Below, piece by piece: positions 1 through 8,602 of a stretch of 64,000 nt of DNA. Numbering within the stretch: the stretch's first letter is position 1; each line of letters starts with the position of its first letter. This DNA is from Mobilicoccus pelagius NBRC 104925. GTDB lineage: Bacteria > Actinomycetota > Actinomycetes > Actinomycetales > Dermatophilaceae. The translations under genes and the position numbers were made by a program. The notes under the pieces were generated by a model, which saw nothing but the letters and a program-made list of their open reading frames with translations, made no database searches and was not told the origin of the DNA. The stretch spans positions 1 to 64,000 of the forward strand of contig NZ_BAFE01000075.1 of NCBI RefSeq assembly GCF_000247995.1. Reading direction: 5' to 3'.

Positions 1-2
1 TC

Positions 3-926
3 AAGGTCGCGACGCGCGGCGTCACCGTCGAGTCACAGGACTTCTGCGGCGGCGCGATGGTCCGCGTCGCCGCGGGGGAGCCGTGGGATGCGTTCGTCGC
101 CCATGCGATCGACTCGGGGTGGGCGGGTGTCGAGGCGCTCTCGGGCATCCCGGGCTGCGTCGGGTCGACGCCGGTGCAGAACGTCGGAGCCTACGGCCAG
201 GAGGTCGCCCAGACCATCGCGCGCGTCCGCACGTGGGACCGCGCCCGCGAGGAGGTCCGCACGTTCACGGCGGCCGAGTGCGACTTCTCCTACCGCCACT
301 CCCGGTTCAAGGGCACCCCGATGCCGCCCCGCACGACGGGTGCGGAGATCTCGGCGGCGCTCGGCGGGTTCTCGCCCCGCTACGTCGTCCTCGACGTGAC
401 GTTCCAGTTCGAGGTCGCGGACCTCTCGAAGCCGATCGCCTATGCCGACCTCGCGAAGGGGCTCGGCGTCGAGCTCGGCGCCCGGGTGCCGCTCGCGGAC
501 GCGCGCGAGGCGGTCCTCGAACAACGTCGTCGTCGCGGCATGGTGCTCGACGCGGACGACCCCGACACGTGGAGCTGCGGCTCGTTCTTCACCAACCCGA
601 TCCTCCCCACGGACCGCATGGACGCTCTCGTCGAACGCATCCACGAGGTCGCGGGGCCCGATCTCACGCCGCCGCGCTTCCCGGCCGACGACGGCCACGA
701 GAAGACGAGCGCGGCGTGGCTCATCGACGAGGCGGGGTTCGACAAGGGCTATGGTCTGCCGGGCCCCGCGGGCCTGTCGACGAAGCACGTCCTCGCCGTG
801 ACGAACCGTGGCGAGGCGCGCGCCGCCGACGTCGTCGCTCTCGCCCGCGAGGTGCGTGACGGCGTCGAGGAGCGGTTCGGGGTCCGTCTCGTCAACGAAC
901 CCGTCCTCGTCGGCCTCACCCTCTGA
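3..926 (+). CDS. murB: UDP-N-acetylmuramate dehydrogenase (MurB), 5' end cut by window edge
   Basis: NADPH-dependent FAD enzyme that reduces UDP-GlcNAc-enolpyruvate to UDP-MurNAc in cytoplasmic peptidoglycan precursor synthesis. The reading frame is open from base 3, so the FAD-binding N-terminus lies outside the window. Visible family signatures are SGIPGCVGSTPVQNVGAYGQE (flavin-binding domain), the arginine-containing YRHSRFK, the catalytic-serine loop CGSFFTNPI and the C-terminal glutamate context NEPVLVG. The protein ends normally at a TGA codon. It converges with the adenosine deaminase gene. Identification is firm; only the start is missing. Confidence 0.93.
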   Translation, partial: KVATRGVTVESQDFCGGAMVRVAAGEPWDAFVAHAIDSGWAGVEALSGIPGCVGSTPVQNVGAYGQEVAQTIARVRTWDRAREEVRTFTAAECDFSYRHSRFKGTPMPPRTTGAEISAALGGFSPRYVVLDVTFQFEVADLSKPIAYADLAKGLGVELGARVPLADAREAVLEQRRRRGMVLDADDPDTWSCGSFFTNPILPTDRMDALVERIHEVAGPDLTPPRFPADDGHEKTSAAWLIDEAGFDKGYGLPGPAGLSTKHVLAVTNRGEARAADVVALAREVRDGVEERFGVRLVNEPVLVGLTL

Positions 927-1083
927 CGCTCCGGACGGCGCCCCACAGGGAGAGCTTCGGCCGCACGCGGCGAGGGGCTGAACCCCGGCGGGTGCGTCAC
1001 CGCAGGATGTCGCCGAAGCCCTGGTCGTTCCCCGGCCAAGGCCTCACGATGCTCCGTGCCCGTGGTGCGTCCTCGTGCCCCCG

Positions 1084-1100
1084 GCCCGGCTGTGCCGGGC
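1084..1100. terminator. Short GC hairpin between convergent murB and add
   Basis: A 7-bp perfect stem (GCCCGGC / GCCGGGC) with a 3-nt loop lies in the 205-bp gap between the two convergent genes. There is no T tract on either side, so it is only a plausible bidirectional terminator of the GC-rich actinobacterial type. Confidence 0.35.
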
Positions 1101-1131
1101 GCGGCGACGTCCGGCCCCGGGGCCTGGGGGA

Positions 1132-2187
1132 TCAGTCCTGCCGCGTGGACGGGGCGTCGGTGTCGTCGGCCTCGAGCCAGGCCCGGATGTCGGCGAAGGC
1201 AGAGTCTTTGGTCGCCTGCGGGGCACGGCTGCCCTCGAGGGACATCCTGGCGAGGTCGGCGAGTTCGGCGTCGTCGAATCCTTGTGCGGCGCGAGCGAGC
1301 TCGTACTGGTCGGCGAGGCGCGAGCCGAAGAGGAGCGGGTCGTCGGCGCCGAGGGCGATGCGGGCCCCCGACTCGTAGAGCCGACGCAGGGGCACGTCGG
1401 ACGGCGTCCCGTAGACGCCGAGGCCCACGTTGCTGCCGGGGCACACCTCCAGGGTGACGCCCTCGCGGACGACCTCGGCGAGCACCTCGGGATCCTCGAT
1501 GCTGCGCACCCCGTGACCGATGCGGTCGGGCCGGGCCGCCTCGAGCGTCGAGCGCACGGCGTCGGCGCCGAGGAGCTCTCCGCCGTGGGGGACGATGGCG
1601 AGCCCGGCCTTGCGGGCGATGCGGAACGCGCCCTCGAACTCCTCGACGTGACCGCGGCGCTCGTCGTTGGAGAGGCCGAAGCCGATGACGCTGCCGGGCC
1701 CCTCGCCCGCGTGCTGGGCGGCGAGCCGAGCGAGGGTGCGCGCGTCGAGGGGGTGCCGGATCCGGCTCGCGGCGACGACGATCCCCACCCCGACGGGGCC
1801 GGCCTCGCTCACGCGGCGCGCCTCGTCGAGGACGATCTCGAGGGCGCGGGTGAGACCGCCGACGTGGGGGGCGTAGCTCGTGGGGTCGACCTGCATCTCG
1901 AGCCAGCGCGACCCCTCGGCGGCGTCGTCCTCGGCGGCCTCGGCGACGATGCGGCGCATGGTGCCCTCGGAGCGCACGCAGGCGCGGGCGGCGTCGTAGA
2001 GGCGTTGGAACCGGAACCAGCCGCGTTCGTCGACGGCCGCGAGCTGCGGCGGCCAGTCATCGACGAGGGCGCGGGGGAGGCGGGCCCCCTGCTCCCGGGC
2101 CGTCTGCATGAGGGTGGAGAACCGCATGGACCCGGTGAAGTGCAGGTGGAGGTGCGCCTTGGGAAGGGTGCTGACCGGCCTGCTCAC
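1132..2187 (-). CDS. add: Adenosine deaminase family protein
   Basis: Zinc metalloenzyme of the amidohydrolase superfamily that deaminates adenosine (or a related purine) to inosine in purine salvage. 351 residues from a GTG start; the frame stays open far upstream, but homology begins at VSRPVSTLPKAHLHLHF. Metal-site motifs are seen in order: HLH near residues 14-16, the active-site histidine in VPHGGE, GHGV, CPGSN and the DD pair in ALGADDPLLFG near the C-terminus. The HLHFTG sequence replaces the commoner HLDG/HLEG, so the exact substrate is not certain. Stands alone on the minus strand, facing away from the tRNA-Trp/secE unit. Confidence 0.85.
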   Translation of the reverse strand: MSRPVSTLPKAHLHLHFTGSMRFSTLMQTAREQGARLPRALVDDWPPQLAAVDERGWFRFQRLYDAARACVRSEGTMRRIVAEAAEDDAAEGSRWLEMQVDPTSYAPHVGGLTRALEIVLDEARRVSEAGPVGVGIVVAASRIRHPLDARTLARLAAQHAGEGPGSVIGFGLSNDERRGHVEEFEGAFRIARKAGLAIVPHGGELLGADAVRSTLEAARPDRIGHGVRSIEDPEVLAEVVREGVTLEVCPGSNVGLGVYGTPSDVPLRRLYESGARIALGADDPLLFGSRLADQYELARAAQGFDDAELADLARMSLEGSRAPQATKDSAFADIRAWLEADDTDAPSTRQD

Positions 2188-2305
2188 CCCTCCAGTCTCC
2201 CAGACGGACCGCTCCGGGGGCCCCGTCGGGGCGGGTGACGGGGCGTGTCGGCAGGTTCCGGACGGGCGTCCGACGTGCGGCGACGCACCGTGGGAACGGC
2301 CCGGG

Positions 2306-2336
2306 TTGGCGTATCCGGCGACCTCTCCCGTATGCT
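2306..2336 (+). promoter_or_regulatory. Probable promoter for tRNA-Trp (and perhaps secE-nusG)
   Basis: TTGGCG at 2306-2311 and TATGCT at 2331-2336 are separated by 19 bp, a little long for a housekeeping sigma-70 type promoter but in the right place, about 45 bp before the tRNA. Read by eye only. Confidence 0.4.
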
Positions 2337-2381
2337 CTCCGTCTGGGTGAGACCGGCACGAGCTCGTGCCGCCTGACCCGT

Positions 2382-2454
2382 AGGGCAGTGGCTCAATTGG
2401 TAGAGCACCGGTCTCCAAAACCGGCGGTTGGGGGTTCGAGTCCCTCCTGCCCTG
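2382..2454 (+). tRNA. trnW: tRNA-Trp (CCA anticodon)
   Basis: A 73-nt cloverleaf can be folded: acceptor AGGGCAG pairs with CTGCCCT, the anticodon stem CCGGT/ACCGG (2408-2412 / 2420-2424) encloses loop CTCCAAA with anticodon CCA at 2415-2417, and the T-loop GGTTCGAG is intact. The 3' CCA is not encoded (CGA follows the discriminator G). A tRNA-Trp just upstream of secE-nusG is the usual actinobacterial arrangement. Confidence 0.97.
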
Positions 2455-2544
2455 CGAAGACGGATGTTGTCGAGGACGAAAGGGTCGCCGCGGAGAATCC
2501 CGTATCCCGCTCCCCGCGAGTGGTGACCCAGGAGATGAGGACAC

Positions 2545-2811
2545 GTGAGCGACCAGAGCACGGCGACGCGAGCGTCCGCCCGGCAGCGACGCCCCGAGGG
2601 CGGAAACGTCGTCACGAGGTTCTTCTCCTCGATCGCGCTCTTCATGAGCCAGGTGCTCGACGAGATGCGCAAGGTGGTCCGTCCCACGCGCAAGGAACTC
2701 ACCACCTACACCACGGTGGTCATCCTCTTCGTCACCACCGTGATGCTCTTCACGATCGCGATCGACGCCCTCTCCACCCGTCTCGTCGGCTGGGTGTTCG
2801 GCGGCGCCTGA
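2545..2811 (+). CDS. secE: Preprotein translocase subunit SecE
   Basis: Small essential subunit of the SecYEG protein-conducting channel in the cytoplasmic membrane; it clamps the two halves of SecY. 88 residues with a basic N-terminal arm, the conserved amphipathic segment ([17 protein letters not shown]) and one transmembrane helix near residues 55-80. The GTG start follows an AGGAG sequence about 10 bases upstream. It lies between tRNA-Trp and nusG, the standard position, and is probably cotranscribed with nusG (about 100 bp gap). SecY is encoded far away in the spc operon of this window. Confidence 0.93.
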   Translation: MSDQSTATRASARQRRPEGGNVVTRFFSSIALFMSQVLDEMRKVVRPTRKELTTYTTVVILFVTTVMLFTIAIDALSTRLVGWVFGGA

Positions 2812-2911
2812 TCCGGCCCCGCCTCTCCGCGTCCCACGACGCCCCCATCGAGTACCTCGCCCCGGACCCGTTCCGGGGCGTCCCGTATCAGGCAAGGAAG
2901 TGAGTTCACCC

Positions 2912-3799
2912 GTGAGCGAGTCGGAGTTCCAGCCCGAGGCCGTCGAGGAGGCCCAGGTGCCCGTCGCCGAGTTCTCGGAGGACCTGGAGGTCGACGAGAC
3001 CACCGGTGAGGTCGTCGAGCCGGAGACCGACGAGGCCGTCGACGTCCCCGACGGAGGCGACGCGGACGAGTCCGACGAGGACGCGGACGCCGAGGCCGCC
3101 GCGGAGGCCGGCGACGAGGCCACGGGCGAGGTCGTCGAGGGCGACCGGGTCGAGGCGGAGGACGAGGCCGAGGAGCCGGAGGAGGACCCGGTCGACGCGC
3201 TCCGTCGCGAGCTGCGGTTCCTCCCGGGTGACTGGTACGTCATCCACTCCTACGCGGGCTACGAGAACCGCGTGAAGCAGAACCTCGAGCAGCGCGTCAC
3301 CTCGCTCAACATGGAGGAGTACATTTTCCAGGCCGAGGTGCCGATGGAGCAGGTCACCGAGATCAAGAACGGCCAGAAGAAGGTCGTCCGTCGCGTCCGG
3401 ATGCCCGGGTACGTCCTCGTCCGCATGGACCTCACCGACGAGAGCTGGGGTGCCGTGCGTCACACGCCGGGCGTCACCGGGTTCGTCGGCAACGCGCACC
3501 AGCCGGTGCCGCTGGGCCTCGAGGAGATCGTCTCGATGCTCGCCCCGCAGGTCGAGCGTGAGGCCGCCGCCGGTGCGGCGACCGCCCCGAGCCGTCAGGA
3601 TCCGGCCACGGTGGCCTCGACGACGGTCGTCGACTACGAGATCGGCGAGTCCGTCACGGTCATGGAGGGCCCCTTCGAGACGATGCCGGCGACGATCTCC
3701 GAGATCCTCCCCGAGCAGCAGAAGCTCAAGGTCCTCGTCTCGATCTTCGGTCGTGAGACCCCGGTGGAGCTCGGCTTCAACCAGGTCGCCAAGATCTGA
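2912..3799 (+). CDS. nusG: Transcription termination/antitermination factor NusG
   Basis: RNA polymerase-binding elongation factor that couples transcription to Rho and to the ribosome. 295 residues: a very acidic, low-complexity N-terminal extension of about 105 residues rich in Asp/Glu/Ala, then the NGN domain starting at [20 protein letters not shown], and a C-terminal KOW domain ([18 protein letters not shown]). E. coli NusG is about 180 residues; extended acidic forms are known in actinobacteria. A GTG at 2900 in the same frame would add four residues, but the AAGGAAG Shine-Dalgarno overlaps it and better serves GTG 2912. Confidence 0.95.
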   Translation: MSESEFQPEAVEEAQVPVAEFSEDLEVDETTGEVVEPETDEAVDVPDGGDADESDEDADAEAAAEAGDEATGEVVEGDRVEAEDEAEEPEEDPVDALRRELRFLPGDWYVIHSYAGYENRVKQNLEQRVTSLNMEEYIFQAEVPMEQVTEIKNGQKKVVRRVRMPGYVLVRMDLTDESWGAVRHTPGVTGFVGNAHQPVPLGLEEIVSMLAPQVEREAAAGAATAPSRQDPATVASTTVVDYEIGESVTVMEGPFETMPATISEILPEQQKLKVLVSIFGRETPVELGFNQVAKI

Positions 3800-3815
3800 T
3801 CCAACGACGACATCG

Positions 3816-3847
3816 CGCCCGCCCCGGTCCTCGCACCGGGGCGGGCG
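3816..3847 (+). terminator. Strong hairpin after nusG
   Basis: A 13-bp perfect stem (CGCCCGCCCCGGT with ACCGGGGCGGGCG) and 6-nt loop begin 16 bp after the nusG stop. There is no T run. It probably ends or attenuates the secE-nusG transcript before rplK; the remaining 240 bp up to rplK show no ORF. Confidence 0.65.
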
Positions 3848-4091
3848 TCGTCGTGTGGGGTCGCTCGTCCTTCGTGATCCGGCGTCGTGATCCCGGCGTG
3901 GTGGTCCGAGGCGGGTGCGTCGCGGCGTGGGAGCGGGGAGGCGGCCGGACGATTCGCGCCGCGCCCCCGGGGGCGCGTACCGTGGACCCTCGGTGCCCGG
4001 CGTGTCCGGGCGCCCGCGGTCGGAGCCCCGGCCGTTGCTGCAACCGGGTCATCGCCCACGGCGTGGGCCCACGAAGCGAAAGAGGAGCGAC

Positions 4092-4520
4092 ATGCCTCCG
4101 AAGAAGAAGGTCGCCGGCTACATCAAGCTGCAGATCCAGGCCGGTGCGGCCACGCCCGCGCCGCCGGTGGGTCCGGCTCTGGGTCAGCACGGTGTCAACA
4201 TCATGGAGTTCGTCAAGGCGTACAACGCCGCGACGGAGTCCCAGCGCGGCAACGTCATCCCGGTCGAGATCACGGTCTATGAGGACCGCTCGTTCACCTT
4301 CATCACGAAGACGCCGCCGGCCGCGGAGCTCATCAAGAAGGCCGCGGGTGTGGCCAAGGGTTCCGGCGAGCCGCACAAGACCAAGGTCGCGAGCCTCACC
4401 GACGACCAGGTGCGTGAGATCGCCGAGCAGAAGATGCAGGACCTCAACGCGAACGACATCGAGCAGGCGAAGAAGATCATCGCCGGCACGGCGCGTTCGA
4501 TGGGCATCACGGTCAAGTGA
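4092..4520 (+). CDS. rplK: 50S ribosomal protein L11
   Basis: Binds the GTPase-associated centre of 23S rRNA and is needed for factor-dependent GTP hydrolysis and the stringent response. 142 residues, normal length. The N-terminal domain carries the proline-rich helix [19 protein letters not shown], the thiostrepton/RelA-sensing region, with the prolines of the sensitive form. The C-terminal RNA-binding domain holds the usual helix ending [12 protein letters not shown] start with GAGGAG 6 bases upstream. A 290-bp gap with a long hairpin separates it from its usual partner rplA. Confidence 0.97.
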   Translation: MPPKKKVAGYIKLQIQAGAATPAPPVGPALGQHGVNIMEFVKAYNAATESQRGNVIPVEITVYEDRSFTFITKTPPAAELIKKAAGVAKGSGEPHKTKVASLTDDQVREIAEQKMQDLNANDIEQAKKIIAGTARSMGITVK

Positions 4521-4553
4521 GTCGTTGAACGTCGACTCCGTTGCGGGGTCCGC

Positions 4554-4591
4554 CACGAGGGCCGCAGGTGTGCGCACCTGCGGCCCTCGTG
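4554..4591 (+). terminator. 17-bp perfect hairpin between rplK and rplA
   Basis: Arms CACGAGGGCCGCAGGTG (4554-4570) and CACCTGCGGCCCTCGTG (4575-4591) are exact inverted repeats around a TGCG loop. No T tract follows. It could be an intrinsic terminator, a partial terminator setting the L11:L1 ratio, or an RNase processing site. The rest of the gap up to 4810 contains no ORF; an A-rich patch CAAAAT near 4702 may be part of a promoter for rplA. Confidence 0.6.
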
Positions 4592-4810
4592 CGTTCCTGT
4601 GCGGGGGGCGAGCCGGGGCGGGTCCGCGTTGTGCATGCCCGGAACCGGGGTGGGTTGGGCCGTGCCGAGACGGCGGATGCGGGGTCGGGCCGGTCGTGTG
4701 GCAAAATGGATCCTCGTGGCAGGGCCGAGCGCGGCCCGTTGGACCACGACTCCGCCGCCCGCCCCGGTCCCCGGGCCGACGATGCGGGCTCATCACCTCA
4801 GAGGAGCATC

Positions 4811-5524
4811 ATGAAGCGCAGCAAGGCCTACCGCGCCGCCGCCGAGAAGATCGACCAGAGCAAGCTCTACTCGCCGCTCGAGGCCGTCCGCCTCGCCAAG
4901 GAGACGGCGACGACGAAGTACGACTCGACCGTCGAGGTCGCGCTCCGTCTCAGCGTCGACCCCCGCAAGGCCGACCAGATGGTCCGTGGCACGGTCAACC
5001 TTCCGCACGGCACCGGTAAGACGGCGCGCGTCCTCGTGTTCGCGAACGGTGCGAACGCCGAGGCCGCCCGCGAGGCCGGCGCCGACTTCGTCGGCTCGGA
5101 CGACATGCTCGAGAAGGTCCAGGGTGGCTGGCTCGACTTCGACGCCGTCGTCGCGACCCCTGACCTCATGGGCAAGGTCGGTCGTCTCGGCAAGGTCCTC
5201 GGTCCGCGTGGTCTCATGCCGAACCCGAAGACCGGCACGGTGACGATGGACGTCGCGAAGGCCGTCTCCGACATCAAGGGCGGAAAGATCGAGTTCCGCG
5301 TCGACAAGCACAGCAACCTCCACTTCATCATCGGCAAGGCCTCCTTCGACGAGAAGGCCCTCGTGGAGAACTACGGTGCGGCGCTCGAGGAGATCCTCCG
5401 TCTCAAGCCGTCCGCGAGTAAGGGTCGCTACATCAGCAAGGCCACGATGGCCACGACGATGGGCCCCGGCATCCCGCTCGACGGCAACCGCACCCGCAAC
5501 CTCACGGCGGAGGACGAGGCCTGA
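4811..5524 (+). CDS. rplA: 50S ribosomal protein L1
   Basis: Forms the L1 stalk of the large subunit, which moves deacylated tRNA out of the E site; in other bacteria it also represses its own mRNA. 237 residues, typical length. Signature [18 protein letters not shown] is present, followed by the [17 protein letters not shown] strand region. ATG start preceded by AGAGGAG. Hairpins precede and follow the gene, so it may form its own transcription unit. Confidence 0.97.
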   Translation: MKRSKAYRAAAEKIDQSKLYSPLEAVRLAKETATTKYDSTVEVALRLSVDPRKADQMVRGTVNLPHGTGKTARVLVFANGANAEAAREAGADFVGSDDMLEKVQGGWLDFDAVVATPDLMGKVGRLGKVLGPRGLMPNPKTGTVTMDVAKAVSDIKGGKIEFRVDKHSNLHFIIGKASFDEKALVENYGAALEEILRLKPSASKGRYISKATMATTMGPGIPLDGNRTRNLTAEDEA

Positions 5525-5544
5525 GCCTCTTACCCGTCTCACCG

Positions 5545-5572
5545 ACGCCCGTCCCGTTCTCGGGGCGGGCGT
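5545..5572 (+). terminator. Terminator hairpin after rplA
   Basis: ACGCCCGTCCCG pairs with CGGGGCGGGCGT (one G-U pair) around a TTCT loop, starting 20 bp after the rplA stop; the following bases are TGTCGTGTGTG. The next 227 bp, up to the E1-like gene, contain no ORF; TACAGT near 5727 could be a -10 element. Confidence 0.65.
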
Positions 5573-5799
5573 TGTCGTGTGTGGGAGGGTGTGACGTCCG
5601 GCGTCGGGTGCGCAGGTCCCTCGCGACATGCGGCGAAGGCCACTTCTCATCGCGTTTTCCGCAATCGATCCCGTCGGTTTCGGTGGAATCTTCGGCGGCA
5701 GTCACGCTGGAGGCGTGTCGGGCCCGTACAGTGTGAGACGCCGCGACGCCGTCGCGGACGGGACGGAACACCGGCGAGGCCGCGAGGAAGGGGTCGACG

Positions 5800-8208
5800 A
5801 TGACCCAGGGCACATCCCAGGGGACGAACGGCGAGTCGACGTGGTTGGGCGGAGGCGAGGGCACGGAGCCGCACGTCGACGACCGCCCCCTGTCAGCCGC
5901 GGCGTCCCTCGGCGACGACGTCCTCGACGAGATCGCGCAGCGGGTGCTGTGGACGGCGACGGCGATCGTCGACGCCGCGAACCGCGGTCGGGAGAACACC
6001 TCGGGGGTCAAGGCCGGCGGCCATCAGGCGTCGAGCGCGTCGATGGTCGGCATCATGACGTCGCTGTGGTTCTCGGAGCTCACGTCGGCGGATCGGGTGT
6101 CGGTCAAGCCGCACGCCTCGCCGGTGCTTCACGCGATCAACTACCTGCTGGGGGACCTCGACGAGTCCTACCTCCCGCGTCTGCGTGAGCTGGGCGGTCT
6201 GCAGAGCTATCCGAGCCGCCGCAAGGACCCCGACACGGTCGACTTCTCGACGGGCAGCGTCGGCATCGGTGCGACGGCGCCGATCTGGGCGGCGATGAGC
6301 CACCGGTACCTCCGTGACCGCGACCAGGACATGCCTGCGGGCGGCCGTTTCATCAGCCTCCTCGGCGATGCGGAGCTCGACGAGGGTGCGGTGTGGGAGG
6401 CGATCACCGACCCCGGCGTGCGTCAGCTGGGCGAGATCACGTGGATCGTCGACCTCAACCGTCAGTCGCTCGACCGGATCATCCCCGACGTGCAGATCAA
6501 GCGTCTCGTCGGCATGTTCGAGGCGGCCGACTGGCAGGTGCTCACGTGCACGTGGGGCCGTCGGATCGAGGAGGTCTTCGCGCGGCCCGGCGGCGAGCTG
6601 CTGCGTGAGCGGCTCGAGACGATGCCGAACGAGGAGTACCAGCGCCTGCTCCGCGCCCGCCCCCAGGAGCTCCACGAGCGGGTGCTCGGGGGCGACGCGC
6701 CCGCGGAACTCGAGCGTCTGCTGGGCGAGTTCGAGCCGCGGGAATTCGCCCAGGTCATCCGTGACCTCGGTGGCCACGACATCGGTCTGCTCCTCGAGAC
6801 GTACGAGCAGATCGACGACTCCCGCCCGACGGTGGTCTTCGCGTACACGGTCAAGGGGCGTGGCCTCGCGACGGAGGGGCACCCGCAGAACCACTCGGCG
6901 ATGATCACCGCCGAGCAGCTCTCCGAGCTCGCCGAGCTGTCGGGGATGGACCCGGAGGACCCGTGGCATCGCTTCGAGCCCGGGTCGGCCGCGGCGCGCC
7001 GGTGTGAGGAGGCTGCGGCTCGTCTCGCGCGTCCGGCCGTCCCCGCCCCGACGCCGGTCGACGTGCCGGCGGAACTCCCGTGGCGGCCGAAGGCGGTCGG
7101 GTCGACGCAGGCCGCCCTCGGGCGGGTCCTCTCCGACCTTCTCCGGGCCGCCCCCGACGTCGCCGGGCGGGTCGTCACCCTCAGCCCCGACGTCGCGTCC
7201 TCGACGAACCTCGGCGGGTGGATCAACAAGACCGGGGTGTGGTCGGTGCGCGACCGCACGGACTGGTTCGCCGACGACGCCGAACGCGTCCTCAAGTGGA
7301 CGGAGGGCAGTGGCGGTCAGCACATCGAGCTCGGCATCGCCGAGGTCAACCTCGTCTGCCTGGCCGGTGAGCTCGGGGCGACGTGGAGCCGGTGGGGGCG
7401 TCCGCTCATCCCCGTCGCCACCGTCTACGACCCGTTCGTCTCCCGCGCACTCGAGCCGTGGTCGTACGGCATGTACGCCGGTGGGCAGTCGATCCTCGTC
7501 GGCACCCCGTCGGGTGTGACGCTCGCTCCCGAGGGTGGGGCGCACCAGTCGATCACGACCCCGTCGATCGGTCTCGAGCAGCCCGAGTGCGTGGCCTACG
7601 AGCCGGCGTTCACCCAGGACCTCGAGTGGTGCCTCCTCGCAGCGATGGCCCGCATCGGTCGGCCCGACGGGGAGTCGGCGTACTTCCGACTCTCGACCCG
7701 CCCCGTCGTGCAGGCGCTCGCGGCCGTCCCCGAGGACCCCATGCTGCGGGAGCGTCGCCGCGAGCAGGCCGTCGCGGGCGGCTACCGCCTCGACGACACG
7801 ACGCCGGGGGAGGAGGACGTCACCCTCGTCGGTGTCGGCGCGATCATGCCGGAGGTCCTCGCCGCGGCCGAGCGCCTCCGTGAGTTCGGTGTCACCGCCG
7901 GGGTCGTCTGTCTCACGAGCCCCGACCTCGTGTTCCGCTCGCTCCAGGCGCGAGGATCGCTCTCCGGTGCGCGTGCCGGTGGCATCGTCGACGTCCTCTT
8001 CCCCGAGGAGCGGCGCGCCCCGCTCGTCACCGTCCTCGACGGCCACCCGCACACCCTCACGTTCCTCGCCGGGGTGCGGGGCGACCGCATCGCGTCGCTC
8101 GGCGTCTCGATGTTCGGGCAGTCGAGCGGGATGGAGGACGCGCACCGTCTCCACGCCATCGACGCGGAGTCCGTCGTCCGTGCCGCGTACGACCTCGTGG
8201 GGCGCTGA
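5800..8208 (+). CDS. Thiamine-diphosphate transketolase/pyruvate dehydrogenase E1-like enzyme
   Basis: Belongs to the transketolase-like family that includes the homodimeric pyruvate dehydrogenase E1 (AceE). 802 residues, shorter than AceE (about 900). The ThDP signature is seen as GDAELDEG at residue 189 to N220. The N-terminal stretch GVKAGGHQASSASMVGIMTSLWF and VKPHASPVLHAINYLLG is typical of the actinobacterial AceE-like branch; the middle has the second transketolase domain (GGQHIELGIAEVNLVCLAGELG) and the end a TK C-terminal domain. A preceding hairpin and a strong following one suggest a monocistronic unit. No E2 or E3 gene is nearby, so whether it works in a dehydrogenase complex or as a stand-alone 2-oxoacid decarboxylase/ketolase is open. 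Its position between rplA and rplJ is unusual. Confidence 0.8.
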   Translation: MTQGTSQGTNGESTWLGGGEGTEPHVDDRPLSAAASLGDDVLDEIAQRVLWTATAIVDAANRGRENTSGVKAGGHQASSASMVGIMTSLWFSELTSADRVSVKPHASPVLHAINYLLGDLDESYLPRLRELGGLQSYPSRRKDPDTVDFSTGSVGIGATAPIWAAMSHRYLRDRDQDMPAGGRFISLLGDAELDEGAVWEAITDPGVRQLGEITWIVDLNRQSLDRIIPDVQIKRLVGMFEAADWQVLTCTWGRRIEEVFARPGGELLRERLETMPNEEYQRLLRARPQELHERVLGGDAPAELERLLGEFEPREFAQVIRDLGGHDIGLLLETYEQIDDSRPTVVFAYTVKGRGLATEGHPQNHSAMITAEQLSELAELSGMDPEDPWHRFEPGSAAARRCEEAAARLARPAVPAPTPVDVPAELPWRPKAVGSTQAALGRVLSDLLRAAPDVAGRVVTLSPDVASSTNLGGWINKTGVWSVRDRTDWFADDAERVLKWTEGSGGQHIELGIAEVNLVCLAGELGATWSRWGRPLIPVATVYDPFVSRALEPWSYGMYAGGQSILVGTPSGVTLAPEGGAHQSITTPSIGLEQPECVAYEPAFTQDLEWCLLAAMARIGRPDGESAYFRLSTRPVVQALAAVPEDPMLRERRREQAVAGGYRLDDTTPGEEDVTLVGVGAIMPEVLAAAERLREFGVTAGVVCLTSPDLVFRSLQARGSLSGARAGGIVDVLFPEERRAPLVTVLDGHPHTLTFLAGVRGDRIASLGVSMFGQSSGMEDAHRLHAIDAESVVRAAYDLVGR

Positions 8209-8230
8209 GGTCGCAGACCACCGGCATGAC

Positions 8231-8266
8231 GACGGCCCACCTCCGGACCTCCGGGGGTGGGCCGTC
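8231..8266 (+). terminator. Terminator hairpin after the E1-like gene
   Basis: A 16-bp stem (8231-8246 with 8251-8266, one G-U pair) and ACCT loop start 22 bp after the stop codon. It isolates the upstream gene from the rplJ-rplL unit. The region 8267-8376 shows no gene. Confidence 0.7.
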
Positions 8267-8376
8267 CGCGTGTCGTCGACGCCTCGTCGGTGGTGGTCCG
8301 CGGCGTCCGGTGGTGGGGTCGATGTCGTGGGTGGCCGTTCGCTGTAGCGCGGTCGGGGATGGTCATCGTGGTGGGA

Positions 8377-8406
8377 TTTGGCCCCTCGCGCGGGGTGCGC
8401 CTAGAC
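8377..8406 (+). promoter_or_regulatory. Probable rplJL promoter
   Basis: TTGGCC (8377-8382) and TAGACT (8401-8406) are 18 bp apart, about 195 bp before rplJ, which matches a long regulatory leader. The same TTGGCC-N18 layout appears before rpsL at 26285. Confidence 0.55.
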
Positions 8407-8439
8407 TGGGGGAGACCCATGACCGCCGGTTGTCGGATC

Positions 8440-8560
8440 ATCACGTCCGACCGAAGGCCCCTACACACGGGGCATCCAGCGCAGGCCACCGAGAACGTTC
8501 ACCGAGCAGATCCTGTTCGGTCGTGTGCTCCCGTTGCCCTGTGCACGGGAGCTTTTGTCG
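8440..8560 (+). promoter_or_regulatory. L10 leader with attenuator hairpin
   Basis: The roughly 200-nt untranslated region before rplJ has the form of an L10 leader, the RNA element bound by the L10(L12)4 complex for autoregulation. The conserved-looking stretch GAGAACGTTCACCGAGCAG lies at about 8491-8509. It is followed by a terminator-like hairpin: GCTCCCGT (8527-8534) pairs with ACGGGAGC (8545-8552) and is followed directly by TTTT (8553-8556). An upstream ACCGA/TCGGT pairing that overlaps this region could act as the competing fold. Family assignment is by position and pattern, not by a covariance search. Confidence 0.65.
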
Positions 8561-8602
8561 TCGTAGGGGCCGTGGGTGCCGGCATCACCTTAAGGAGGCC
8601 CT

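Noticed and set aside
2188-3243. N-terminal extension of adenosine deaminase upstream of 2187
   Set aside because: The open frame crosses the antisense of tRNA-Trp, secE and nusG, so it is an accident of composition; homology starts at GTG 2187.
5893-8154. 753-codon minus-strand frame opposite the E1-like gene
   Set aside because: Arg-rich shadow; the plus strand carries the ThDP motif and transketolase domains.
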